A stretch of 33,651 bases of DNA from an uncultured Rikenellaceae bacterium (lineage in GTDB: Bacteria; Bacteroidota; Bacteroidia; Bacteroidales; Rikenellaceae), in contig CALVFY010000028.1 of the NCBI GenBank assembly GCA_944326945.1, positions 1-33,651 of the forward strand. The letters run 5' to 3'. Numbering within the stretch: position 1 is the first letter of the stretch; each line of letters opens with the position of its first letter. Positions 25,057 to 33,596 of this stretch are shown here, piece by piece. The position numbers were made by a program, and so were the translations under genes. The notes under the pieces were generated by a model. That model saw only the letters and a list, made by a program, of their open reading frames with translations, ran no database searches and was not told the origin of the DNA.

Positions 25057-28000
25057 ATGTTGAATAAAATCATACAATTTTCGCTGCATAACCGACTCTT
25101 TGTCGTGATTATTTCCGCCTTGTTGGCTGCCGTGGGACTCTATACGGCTACGCGTATGGAGGTGGATGTGTTCCCCGATTTGAATGCTCCTACGGTGGTC
25201 GTGATGACCGAAGCCAGCGGAATGGCCGCCGAAGAGGTGGAACGTCTGGTCACTTTCCCCGTGGAGACGGCTGTCAACGGGGCTACCGGAGTGAGACGTG
25301 TCCGCTCTGCCTCTACGACCGGTTTTTCGGTGGTGTGGGTCGAATTTGACTGGAATACGGATATCTATGTGGCTCGTCAGATCGTGACGGAGAAGTTGTC
25401 CACTCTGGCCGGCTCGCTCCCGCCCGGAGTAGGAACGCCGGTATTGGGCCCTCAGTCCTCCATTCTGGGAGAACTGATGATCGTGGGGCTTACCTCCGAT
25501 TCCACCTCCTTGCAGGAGTTGCGTACAATCGCCGACTGGACGATCCGACCCCGGCTGCTCTCCATGTCGGGGGTGGCCCAGGTGGCTGTGATTGGGGGAG
25601 AGGTGAAAGAGTATCAGATTCTTATGTCGCCGCCCAAAATGAAACAGTTCGGGGTGAGTGTCGAAGAGTTGGTCTCCGCTGTCGAGGAGATGACCCAGAA
25701 TACGGCCGGAGGAGTGTTGTATCAGTACGGAAATGAGTATATCGTGCGCGGAGTGACGGCAACGACCGATCCGGTTCAGATAGGTAAGGCTGTGGTGAAA
25801 CGTTCTTCGGAGGGGCTCCCTATTCTGGTGGAGGATGTGGCCGAAGTGCGTATCGGGGATAAGGCTCCGAAACTCGGGGTGGCCTCCTATCGGGGTACGC
25901 CTGCCGTGCTTATTACCGTCACCAAGCAGCCGCAGACCAATACGATAGAATTGACGGAACGGCTCGACGAGGCATTGGCCGAATTGCAGGTTTCGTTGCC
26001 GGAGGATGTACATGTGGCTACAGACATATTCCGTCAGTCGCGTTTTATCGACAGTTCGATCGACAATATTCAGAAATCGCTTCTGGAAGGTGCCTTCTTT
26101 GTGATCGTGGTACTTTTCTTCTTCCTGATGAATACTCGTGTGACGGTGATTTCCCTGGTGGCGTTGCCTCTTTCGCTGTTGGTGTCGGTGTTGGTGCTCA
26201 AGGTGATGGGGCTTACAATCAATACGATGAGTCTGGGGGGGATGGCCATTGCGATCGGTTCGCTCGTGGACGATGCCATTATCGATGTGGAAAATGTCTT
26301 CAAACGATTGAGGGAGAACCACCGGAAACCCGAACAGGAGCGTGAAAATGTTTTTCGTGTAGTGTTTGAGGCGTCGACAGAGATCCGTACCTCGATCGTC
26401 AATGCGACGATTATCACCATTGTCGCCTTTATTCCGCTCTTTTTCCTGAGCGGTATGGAGGGGCGGATGCTCAGACCGTTGGGTGTGGCATTCATCGTGT
26501 CGTTGTTTGCTTCGATGGTGGTGGCCGTTACGCTGACTCCTGTCATGTGCAGTTATCTGCTCACGGGCGACAAGGTCCTCGGACGGGCCGAAAAGGAACC
26601 CTTTGTGGCCGCTTTTCTCAAGAGAATTTATCGTAGGGCATTGGAGTGGGTGATCGGACGCAAACGATGGCTGTTGGGAGTGACGGTGGCCTTGTTCGTG
26701 GGTGCTGTGGTGGTGTTCTTTACGTTGGGCCGGAGTTTCCTCCCGCCCTTCAATGAGGGATCGCTTACGGTCAATGCAAGTGTCCTGCCTGGTGTGTCGC
26801 TCGAGGAGTCTGACCGTGTGGGAGGTGAAGTGGAGAAGATTCTGCTCGAGATTCCCGAGATTCAGACCGTGGCCCGCAAGACGGGACGTGCCGAATTGGA
26901 TGAACATGCCCTGGGGGTGAATGTCTCCGAGATCGAGGCTCCTTTCGAACTGGGCGATCGTTCGCGAGAGGAGTTTATGGCTAATGTCAGGGCTCGTTTG
27001 GGGGCACTGAAAGGGGTGAATGTCGAGATAGGGCAGCCTATCTCGCACCGAATCGACGCCATGTTATCCGGTACGCAGGCCAACATTGCCATCAAGTTAT
27101 TCGGGACGGACCTTAACCGGATGTTCTCGTTGGGCAACCGGATCAGGGAGGCGATTGCAACAGTGCCCGGAATTGCCGATCTGAATGTGGAGCAACAGAT
27201 CGAACGGTCGCAGTTGCAGATCAAACCTCGACGAGAGTTGTTGGCCAGGTATGGAATTACGATTCCGCAGTTTGCGGAGTTTGTCAATGTGGCTCTGGCC
27301 GGGAAAGTCGTTTCTCAGGTGTATGATCAGGGAAGCTCGTTCGATCTGACCGTACGGGTCGATGATCAGAGCCGTTCCTCGATGGAGGAGATCGGTAATC
27401 TGCTGATCGATGCGGGTGACACGAAAGTGCCGTTGAATTATGTGGCGGAAGTGGTTTCTACGGCAGGTCCCGATGCCATCAACAGGGAGAACGTGAAGCG
27501 AAAGATTGTCATATCGGCCAATGTGACCGGTGGCGATCTGGGCGGAGCTGTCTCCGAGATCGAAAAACGTATCCGGGAACAGGTGGATTTGCCGGAGGGA
27601 TATTATGTGGAGTATGGCGGTCAGTTCGAAAGTCAGCAATCGGCTTCGAGAATCCTGTCGTTTGCCTCGCTGGTGGCGCTGTTGGTGATCTTTCTGATGC
27701 TGTTTCAGGAGTTCAAACAGGTGAAACTGGCCGGCATGGTGATGATCAATCTGCCGCTGGCCCTGATAGGAGGCGTGGTGGCGGTTTGGATCACCTCTGG
27801 AGTGGTGAGTATTCCGGCTATTATAGGCTTTATTTCGCTGTTGGGTATTGCCGTGAGGAACGGAATCCTGCTGGTCTCCCATTATAATCACTTGCGCTCC
27901 GAGGGACATTCTCTTTACGAGAGTGTGATACAGGGGTCGCTCGACCGACTGAATCCGATCCTGATGACGTCGCTCTCTTCGGCATTGGCATTGATTCCGC

Positions 28001-28161
28001 TGGCTTTGGGAGGAGATGTCTCCGGAAATGAGATTCAGAGTCCTATGGCCAAAGTGATTTTGGGGGGATTGGTCAGCTCTACGTTCCTGAACGGCTTTGT
28101 GGTGCCGGTGGTCTATCTGATGTTGAATCGAAAAAATGAAAAATTATGCGAACGAGCATGA
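25057..28161 (+). CDS. HME-like RND efflux pump (CusA/CzcA family)
   Basis: A 1034-residue proton-driven inner-membrane pump, the usual RND length, with 12 membrane segments and two large periplasmic loops. ATG 25057 is chosen because GGGGAGGAG at 25043-25051 is a good ribosome site in front of it; GTG 25051 would add two residues. The N-terminus (IIQFSLHNRLFVVIISALL) and YTATRMEVDVFPDLNAPTVVV are typical of the heavy-metal group. In TM4 the segment IGSLVDDAIIDVEN places acidic residues at 405, 406, 410 and 412. The CzcA-type DFG Asp is replaced by Ala399. Residues corresponding to the CusA Met triad appear mostly replaced, for example Asn573 for Met573. The transported metal is therefore uncertain. 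Its last 16 bp overlap the TolC-type gene. Confidence 0.93.
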   Translation: MLNKIIQFSLHNRLFVVIISALLAAVGLYTATRMEVDVFPDLNAPTVVVMTEASGMAAEEVERLVTFPVETAVNGATGVRRVRSASTTGFSVVWVEFDWNTDIYVARQIVTEKLSTLAGSLPPGVGTPVLGPQSSILGELMIVGLTSDSTSLQELRTIADWTIRPRLLSMSGVAQVAVIGGEVKEYQILMSPPKMKQFGVSVEELVSAVEEMTQNTAGGVLYQYGNEYIVRGVTATTDPVQIGKAVVKRSSEGLPILVEDVAEVRIGDKAPKLGVASYRGTPAVLITVTKQPQTNTIELTERLDEALAELQVSLPEDVHVATDIFRQSRFIDSSIDNIQKSLLEGAFFVIVVLFFFLMNTRVTVISLVALPLSLLVSVLVLKVMGLTINTMSLGGMAIAIGSLVDDAIIDVENVFKRLRENHRKPEQERENVFRVVFEASTEIRTSIVNATIITIVAFIPLFFLSGMEGRMLRPLGVAFIVSLFASMVVAVTLTPVMCSYLLTGDKVLGRAEKEPFVAAFLKRIYRRALEWVIGRKRWLLGVTVALFVGAVVVFFTLGRSFLPPFNEGSLTVNASVLPGVSLEESDRVGGEVEKILLEIPEIQTVARKTGRAELDEHALGVNVSEIEAPFELGDRSREEFMANVRARLGALKGVNVEIGQPISHRIDAMLSGTQANIAIKLFGTDLNRMFSLGNRIREAIATVPGIADLNVEQQIERSQLQIKPRRELLARYGITIPQFAEFVNVALAGKVVSQVYDQGSSFDLTVRVDDQSRSSMEEIGNLLIDAGDTKVPLNYVAEVVSTAGPDAINRENVKRKIVISANVTGGDLGGAVSEIEKRIREQVDLPEGYYVEYGGQFESQQSASRILSFASLVALLVIFLMLFQEFKQVKLAGMVMINLPLALIGGVVAVWITSGVVSIPAIIGFISLLGIAVRNGILLVSHYNHLRSEGHSLYESVIQGSLDRLNPILMTSLSSALALIPLALGGDVSGNEIQSPMAKVILGGLVSSTFLNGFVVPVVYLMLNRKNEKLCERA

Positions 28162-29324
28162 TGACTTTTGTGGCTCTGCTTTGGATGTGTGGGGCCGGTG
28201 CGCAGAATGGCGTGGAACTCGTACTCCGTTCCGTGGAGGAGAATAGTGTGACGCTTAAGGCTCGGAGGGAGCTGACCGGTGCACAGGTGCTGGAGGCTCA
28301 GGCTTCGAATAATCTGGGCAATCCCACAATTTCCTATGACCAGTTGTGGGGAACGCCTTCGGAGATAGGTAGAAGCGGAGAGATCAATGTGGCTCAGCCG
28401 TTCGATTTCCCTACGGTCTATGCCAACCGATCCAAATTGAATAAGTTGCTGGAACAACAGTATGGGCATGAATATGCCGTTTTTCGCCAACAGGTGCTCT
28501 TGCAGGCTCACGAGGCTTGTATCGGAATCATCGCTCAACGGCAGCTTAAGGCGCTTTCTGCTGAAAAATTGAGTAACATCGAACGGCTGGTCGCGCTTTA
28601 TGCGGTCAAGATTGAAACGGGAGATGCCAATGTGTTGGATCAGAATAAAATGAATCTGGAGTTGGTGACGGCTCGCAATGAGGCTCGTCTGATTCAGGTG
28701 GAATTGACCGCCCTGGAGTCTCAACTGGAGAATCTGAACGGAGGTGTTCCGATTGATTTTCCCGATATGGAGTATCCTCCGCAGGGAGTGCTCCTGCCAA
28801 TAGATTCCATGCTCGTTTTATATCGGGAGAATGATCCTCAGTTGCTCGTTTTCCGTTCTGGAATGCAGGCGGCCGAACGGGATGTGAAACTTTCCAAGGC
28901 TCAGGCTCTGCCTTCGTTCGAGGTGGGATATCGTCGGGAGTTTGCGCTCGGTGAGCATTCCGATGGCTTTACGGTGGGAATGAGTATCCCGTTGTTCGAG
29001 AGCAGGGGGAAAGTGAAACGGGCAAAGGCTCAGGCTCAATTCGCCCGTACTCAGCTCGAAAGCGGCAGGGTGGATGTGGAAACCTCGCTTCGGCAACTCT
29101 ATGATAAGGCGGAGGCGTTGGAGAATTCACTTCGGGAATATGAAAATGTGTTGGCTCCTGTTCGCAACGAAGAGTTGCTGAATAAAGCCCTCGATACGGG
29201 ACAGATCAGTCTGGTGGACTATGTTTCCGAATGGAATACGATTTATCAGGTGAAGGAGTCGTTGATCCAGACTCAGAGAGATTATCGTCTGGTGAGGGCT
29301 CGGATTGAGATGATCGGTCTGTGA
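28146..29324 (+). CDS. TolC-family outer-membrane efflux protein
   Basis: Outer-membrane channel of the tripartite system, 392 residues. It has a signal peptide (MRTSMMTFVALLWMCGAGAQ) and two long helical repeats typical of OEP domains: LTGAQVLEAQASNNLGNPTISYDQLWG early on, and PSFEVGYRREFALGEHSDGFTVGMSIPLFES in the second half. The coiled region KRAKAQAQFARTQLESGRVDVE follows. The start ATG 28146 lies inside the pump gene in another frame, a 16-bp overlap, which indicates translational coupling. It is the last gene of the operon. No clear terminator follows before the AraC gene 110 bp downstream. Confidence 0.9.
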   Translation: MRTSMMTFVALLWMCGAGAQNGVELVLRSVEENSVTLKARRELTGAQVLEAQASNNLGNPTISYDQLWGTPSEIGRSGEINVAQPFDFPTVYANRSKLNKLLEQQYGHEYAVFRQQVLLQAHEACIGIIAQRQLKALSAEKLSNIERLVALYAVKIETGDANVLDQNKMNLELVTARNEARLIQVELTALESQLENLNGGVPIDFPDMEYPPQGVLLPIDSMLVLYRENDPQLLVFRSGMQAAERDVKLSKAQALPSFEVGYRREFALGEHSDGFTVGMSIPLFESRGKVKRAKAQAQFARTQLESGRVDVETSLRQLYDKAEALENSLREYENVLAPVRNEELLNKALDTGQISLVDYVSEWNTIYQVKESLIQTQRDYRLVRARIEMIGL

Positions 29325-29394
29325 CGGTTGTTCGTTTATTGGAAAATAGCGGAAAGGAAGAGGGGATTTTCGTCAGAATTTATTAACTTGCTTG

Positions 29395-29426
29395 CTGCCG
29401 AAGAGGACTTGAAACTTCGGCGGCAG
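29395..29426 (+). promoter_or_regulatory. Leader hairpin before the AraC-type regulator gene
   Basis: CTGCCGAAG (29395-29403) can pair with CTTCGGCGGCAG (29415-29426), leaving a 3-nt bulge and an 11-nt loop. It ends 8 nt before the ATG at 29435, so it could shade the ribosome site. TTAACTTGC at about 29383 is a weak -7 candidate. Confidence 0.4.
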
Positions 29427-29434
29427 GGCAGGTT

Positions 29435-30373
29435 ATGACGAATCAGAGAGAAGGGGATCTTTTCCGTTATTTGGTGATCAATCCTACGGATGAACATTGG
29501 GGATTGGTCTGTACGACCGTAGGTTATCAAAATATAGCCCCCCGTAGTCGTTATCCGCTTTCGCGTCATCCGGACAGCTACAGTTTCCGATCCTCGGGAC
29601 GGGTGTTGAATGAATACCAGATGGTTTATATTACGGAAGGAAGCGGATGGTTCCGTTCTGCTTCAGTGCCTCGTTCGATACGCGTTACGGCTGGTACCGT
29701 GATGTTTCTTTTTCCGGGAGAGTGGCATCTCTATCATCCGGATCGTACGACCGGATGGTCCGAACGTTGGGTGGGGTTCTATGGTGATCAGATCGTAAAA
29801 CTGTGTGAACAGGGATTCTTCTCGCCACAGAATCCTGTCCTGAAAATCGGAATCAGTCAGGCTGTCGTTCGGTTGTATGACGATCTGATTCGGTATGCCG
29901 GGGAACGGAAAAATTGTCATCAACAGCTATTGGCCGGTTTGATCGGACATCTGTTGGGTGTGGTACGTTACAAATGTAATAACCGGGAGGATTCCGCCGA
30001 TCCCATGCGCGATAAAATCAATCGGGCCTGTATCCTGATGAACGAGGATGCAGCCGGGTTATTCGATCCGGAAAAGGTTGCTGTCCAGGTTGGAATGAGT
30101 TATACCTGGTTCCGAAAACAGTTTAAGAAATATGTGGGGATTCCTCCGGCTCAATATCGGATTCAGTTGAAACTGGCCCGGGCAAAGGAGATGCTGATCG
30201 CAGGGGATCGTCCTGTTTCCGAGGTGGCTTATGAGGCCGGATTCGAAAGTATCGGTCATTTCTGCAATCTGTTCAAACAGCAGGAAGGTGTCACGGCTTC
30301 GGAATTTCGAGACAGGAACAGAATGAAATATACGGTGGAACGCGATCCTGTTTCAGAGGACGATCAGGAGTAA
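29435..30373 (+). CDS. rhaR: AraC-family regulator, probable rhamnose activator
   Basis: A 312-residue transcription factor. The N-terminal half is a cupin-like sugar-sensing domain (SGRVLNEYQMVYITEGSGWFR, then GTVMFLFPGEWHLYHPD). The C-terminal two-helix-turn-helix domain is at about 190-300: VAVQVGMSYTWFRKQFKKYVGIPPAQYRIQLKLARAKEML, then VSEVAYEAGFESIGHFCNLFK. The gene is convergent with rhaA-rhaT-rhaD and separated by a terminator. In B. thetaiotaomicron an AraC-type RhaR next to rha genes activates them, so the same role is likely. The symbol is given by context. Control of the efflux operon upstream cannot be excluded but is less likely. Confidence 0.8.
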   Translation: MTNQREGDLFRYLVINPTDEHWGLVCTTVGYQNIAPRSRYPLSRHPDSYSFRSSGRVLNEYQMVYITEGSGWFRSASVPRSIRVTAGTVMFLFPGEWHLYHPDRTTGWSERWVGFYGDQIVKLCEQGFFSPQNPVLKIGISQAVVRLYDDLIRYAGERKNCHQQLLAGLIGHLLGVVRYKCNNREDSADPMRDKINRACILMNEDAAGLFDPEKVAVQVGMSYTWFRKQFKKYVGIPPAQYRIQLKLARAKEMLIAGDRPVSEVAYEAGFESIGHFCNLFKQQEGVTASEFRDRNRMKYTVERDPVSEDDQE

Positions 30374-30382
30374 ATGATGTGA

Positions 30383-30420
30383 AAAAAAGGTCCCGGGACA
30401 CTCTTACCGGGACCTTTTTT
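30383..30420. terminator. Bidirectional terminator between rhaR and rhaD
   Basis: A perfect 14-bp stem, 30383-30396 paired with 30407-30420, has a 10-nt loop. The left arm begins with A6 and the right arm ends with T6, so it can work in both directions for the convergent genes. Confidence 0.9.
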
Positions 30421-30470
30421 AGAAAACAGGATTAGAATCGGATTATTCGGATCCGAAAAGGATAAACCTG

Positions 30471-31262
30471 TTAAAGGTTAAAAGCCTGTTTTAGTTCATC
30501 CATTTGGGCCTCTGTCATGCCGGTGGGGTGGAAACCCATCGAGCAGGCCGATTCGTAGATTTTGGCCGATTTGGAGAGTGTATCGATCATGTCGAACGGT
30601 TCGATCAGATCCTCTCCGATGGCCAGTGCTCCGTGTTTTTCCCAAAGAACCACGTCGTATTCGTCCAATTGCCTGATGGTGTTTTCCGCCAGTTCGAGCG
30701 AACCGGGCAGGGTGTAGGGTACGATGCCGACCCCTTTGGGACAGAAGGCCCGAGTCTCTGGAATCATGCTCCAGAGTAGGCGGCTCAATACGTCTTTCCC
30801 GAGAAAATCCGGATTGTGTGTCATGGCGACCAGTTCGATCGGGTGGGTGTGGATTACCGCTTTATTGGGACGTCCCTGCCCCAACAGATAGTCGTGGATG
30901 GTCAGATGGGAGGGAAGTTCCGAAGTGGGTTGGATCGGTTTTTCAGCCACGATTTCATAGTAGGTCCCGTCGGCGGAGATTCGGATGATCGATGCATTTT
31001 CCATGGGAGCCGAGCATACATAACGCATACGGCGTCCGGTACCGGTCACCAGAAAATAGTTTTCTTTTAGATGGGTCATCGTTTTGGGCAGTACGATTCT
31101 GTCGCTGAGGGCGGGAAGACGGCGGATCGGGTCGTCGACTGCTTCGGTGATGTTATAGGAGATGTTGCCGCCGTTACGTTCGGCCCATCCTCGCTCCCAT
31201 AGATAGCCGGCAATTTCGGCTACCTGGGAGATGATGGTCTGCAGTTTTTCGTTGTATTGCAT
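30471..31262 (-). CDS. rhaD: L-rhamnulose-1-phosphate aldolase
   Basis: Cytosolic class II zinc aldolase that splits rhamnulose-1-phosphate into dihydroxyacetone phosphate and L-lactaldehyde. Zinc ligands H138, H140 (VIHTHPIE) and H210 (EKHGALAIG) and catalytic E115 (SELPSHL) have the same spacing as E. coli E117, H141, H143 and H212. The phosphate-site segments NGGNISYN and GTGRRMR are present. Length is 263 residues, against about 274 in E. coli. It is the last visible gene of the operon, starting 9 bp after the rhaT stop, and ends near the terminator shared with rhaR. Confidence 0.96.
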   Translation of the reverse strand: MQYNEKLQTIISQVAEIAGYLWERGWAERNGGNISYNITEAVDDPIRRLPALSDRIVLPKTMTHLKENYFLVTGTGRRMRYVCSAPMENASIIRISADGTYYEIVAEKPIQPTSELPSHLTIHDYLLGQGRPNKAVIHTHPIELVAMTHNPDFLGKDVLSRLLWSMIPETRAFCPKGVGIVPYTLPGSLELAENTIRQLDEYDVVLWEKHGALAIGEDLIEPFDMIDTLSKSAKIYESACSMGFHPTGMTEAQMDELKQAFNL

Positions 31263-31271
31263 GGTCGTTTT

Positions 31272-32297
31272 TTAGAACAAAGATGGGAAGAAAATCGAGA
31301 AAATAAGAATGAATAGTCCGATAGTGAGAGTGGTAGTGGTTTTGGCTCCGCAACCTTTCCACTCCTTAAGCAAGATACCCCACAGGTTGGAGAAGATGAC
31401 ATTCAACGACATGAGAATGCTCCATGAGAAGGCGAGCAGGACGGGTGAATCCGTCAGAAAACTCTTGCCCATCTCCAGACCGAAAAATTGGGAGTACCAC
31501 AATACTCCGGCCAGGGCGCAGAAGAGCAGATTGTTGATCAGGGTGCTTCCCGAAACCGAGACATAGTCTTTTCCTGTGTGGTTGCGTACGTTTTGCCAGA
31601 TACAGTAGGCAGCATTGGTGAAAAAGCCGCCCAAAGTGACCAGCAGAATGACCGGAAGACCCGCGAACAGAGGATTGACCCCTTGGTCCAGTACGGCCTC
31701 TTTGATCGGTGTTCCCGCATCGAGTCCCAGCGCGAAGCAGGCACTCATTACGCCGGCCAGCAGAGCCACCAGCAGTCCTTTGGTCAGGGCGAAATCCTTG
31801 ATGGCTGCCCGTTTCTCCTCTTCGCTCATGTTGTGTGAGCGGAGCGAACCGGCATATCCGATCACGGCAATACCTGCCAGTGTGATACATACTCCCAAGA
31901 GCAGGATCAGTCCGTCACCGTGGAGCAGATCGCTCCCTCCCAACAGTGCGGGCAGCAGAGTCCCGAAGGCAGAACAGGTGCCCAATGAGAGACTTTGTCC
32001 CAGAGCGACTCCCAGGTAACGCATACTCAGTCCGAAAGTCAGGCCTCCCACACCCCACAGTGCGCCGAAAAGGATCGCCCTGGCTGCTCCTCCCGCGGCG
32101 AACAGTTCGAAGAGAGTGTTCCCTTCCGGAAGAGCGATCAGTGCTCCGAGCCAGGGAAATACAAGCCAGGCAAAGATCCCCTGCACCAGCCAGAAGCTCT
32201 CCCAGCTCCATTGGCGCACCTTATTGATCGGTACGTAGGAACTGGATTGTCCGAAACTCCCGACCGCGATAATCAGTAATCCGAGCAGTATTTCCAT
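31272..32297 (-). CDS. rhaT: L-rhamnose/proton symporter
   Basis: Inner-membrane sugar:H+ symporter of the RhaT family, 341 residues with about ten hydrophobic segments. Family-typical parts are the N-terminal SSYVPINKVRQWSWESFWLVQG, the segment GALWGVGGLTFGLSMRYLGVALGQSLSLG, and SGSTLINNLLFCALAGVLWYSQFFGLEMGKS near the C-terminus. It sits between rhaA (6 bp upstream) and rhaD (9 bp downstream) in one operon, so import and the first catabolic steps are co-expressed. Confidence 0.95.
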   Translation of the reverse strand: MEILLGLLIIAVGSFGQSSSYVPINKVRQWSWESFWLVQGIFAWLVFPWLGALIALPEGNTLFELFAAGGAARAILFGALWGVGGLTFGLSMRYLGVALGQSLSLGTCSAFGTLLPALLGGSDLLHGDGLILLLGVCITLAGIAVIGYAGSLRSHNMSEEEKRAAIKDFALTKGLLVALLAGVMSACFALGLDAGTPIKEAVLDQGVNPLFAGLPVILLVTLGGFFTNAAYCIWQNVRNHTGKDYVSVSGSTLINNLLFCALAGVLWYSQFFGLEMGKSFLTDSPVLLAFSWSILMSLNVIFSNLWGILLKEWKGCGAKTTTTLTIGLFILIFSIFFPSLF

Positions 32298-32303
32298 GAC
32301 GTG

Positions 32304-33557
32304 TTATCGTTTTGAGGTGACTTCCCGTTCGTATTTCTCCACTTCGGCGATGTATTCTTCGGCAACAGGCGTGTTGTTTTTCAGGCAGAAATAGTTGTAT
32401 ACGTCGTTCCAGGGCATGCCCTTGATCTCTTCGAGCAGTGCCAGACGTTGGAAGTTGCGACCCGTGGATTCGTATTCGCGCAGTTTCGCGATCGGGGAGA
32501 GAAGTGCCTGGAGGAAGGCTTTCTGCGTGGCACGGCTGCCCACTACGTATGCTCCGATCCGGTTGATCGAGGCGTCGAAGTAGTCCAGACCGATGTTGAC
32601 ACGCGGGAGTGCGTCGGCCCAGACGATCTCCTGTGCCAACATCGTCACACTGTCATTCAGGATCACGACATGGTCGCTGTCCCAACGCACGGGACGGCTC
32701 ACGTGGAGCAGAATCTCCGGCATGAAGAGCAACAGGGCTGAAATCTTGTCGTAGGTCTCTTCCGTGGGATGGAAGTGTCCCATGTCGAGGGTGGTCATGA
32801 TGCCGTTTTTAATGGCATAGCCCATGTAGAATTCGTGAGAACCTACCGTGAAACTCTCCAGTCCCGTACCGAACAGTTTACATTCTACGCCGTCTTTTAC
32901 GTTCTCAAATTTATGGGCGAAAATTTGGTCGAGCGAATCCTTCAGCAGACTACGATAATAGTAGCGGTCCACCGTGATGTCTTTCGATCCGTCGTGGATC
33001 CAGAGATTGTGGCAGGCTTTGCTGCCCAGTTGACGTCCCATCTCGTCGGCGATTCTCCGGCTGCGTATGGTGTGTTCGATCCAGAAGTCGCGAATTGCCT
33101 TATCCCGGTTGGCCAGAGAGAGATCGCCGCTTTGGGGATGAGAGAAACTGGTGCTGTTGAAATCCAGTTTCAGATCGTTGGCCTTGGCCCAGTCGATCCA
33201 GCTCTGGAAGTGTTCCGGTTCGATCTGATTGCGGTCGATCTTTTCCCCTTTGAAATCGCCGTATATGGCATGGAGACTCACCCGGTGGTGACCTGGAATC
33301 AACGATTTGGCCTTGAGAAGATCGGCCCGTACTTCGTCGATATTACGGGCTTTGCCCGGATAGTTCCCCGTTGCCTGGATCCCTCCCGAGAGTTGTCCGT
33401 CGGGATTCTCGAATCCGGATACGTCGTCCGTCTGCCAGCAGTGCAGCGACAGGGAGATGTTCTGGAGGGCTTTCAGTGCGGCTTCGGTATCCACTCCGAT
33501 TTCGGCATAACGTGCTTGGGCACTTTCGTAGGCTTTCAGGATCTGTTCTTGTTTCAT
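32304..33557 (-). CDS. rhaA: L-rhamnose isomerase
   Basis: Cytosolic metal-dependent isomerase converting L-rhamnose to L-rhamnulose. The N-terminal signature LSLHCWQTDDVSGFENP and GGIQATGNYPGKARN are diagnostic. FNSTSFSHPQSGD, LWIHDGSKD, TLDMGHFHPTE and WDSDHVVILND carry the Asp/Glu/His residues of the metal sites. Length is 417 residues, normal for the family. It starts 39 bp downstream of another minus-strand reading frame cut by the right edge. No rhamnulokinase is visible in the window, so it should lie beyond this edge or elsewhere. Confidence 0.96.
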   Translation of the reverse strand: MKQEQILKAYESAQARYAEIGVDTEAALKALQNISLSLHCWQTDDVSGFENPDGQLSGGIQATGNYPGKARNIDEVRADLLKAKSLIPGHHRVSLHAIYGDFKGEKIDRNQIEPEHFQSWIDWAKANDLKLDFNSTSFSHPQSGDLSLANRDKAIRDFWIEHTIRSRRIADEMGRQLGSKACHNLWIHDGSKDITVDRYYYRSLLKDSLDQIFAHKFENVKDGVECKLFGTGLESFTVGSHEFYMGYAIKNGIMTTLDMGHFHPTEETYDKISALLLFMPEILLHVSRPVRWDSDHVVILNDSVTMLAQEIVWADALPRVNIGLDYFDASINRIGAYVVGSRATQKAFLQALLSPIAKLREYESTGRNFQRLALLEEIKGMPWNDVYNYFCLKNNTPVAEEYIAEVEKYEREVTSKR

Positions 33558-33596
33558 GGTCGTATGGTTTTAGATTAACGTGAGTTCGAAATAAAA

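Noticed and set aside
24475..27048. An 857-codon open frame on the minus strand, opposite the adaptor and pump genes
   Set aside because: The translation is rich in His, Arg and Gln with no recognisable domain, and it spans two well-supported genes. It is the expected result of codon bias in the sense genes.
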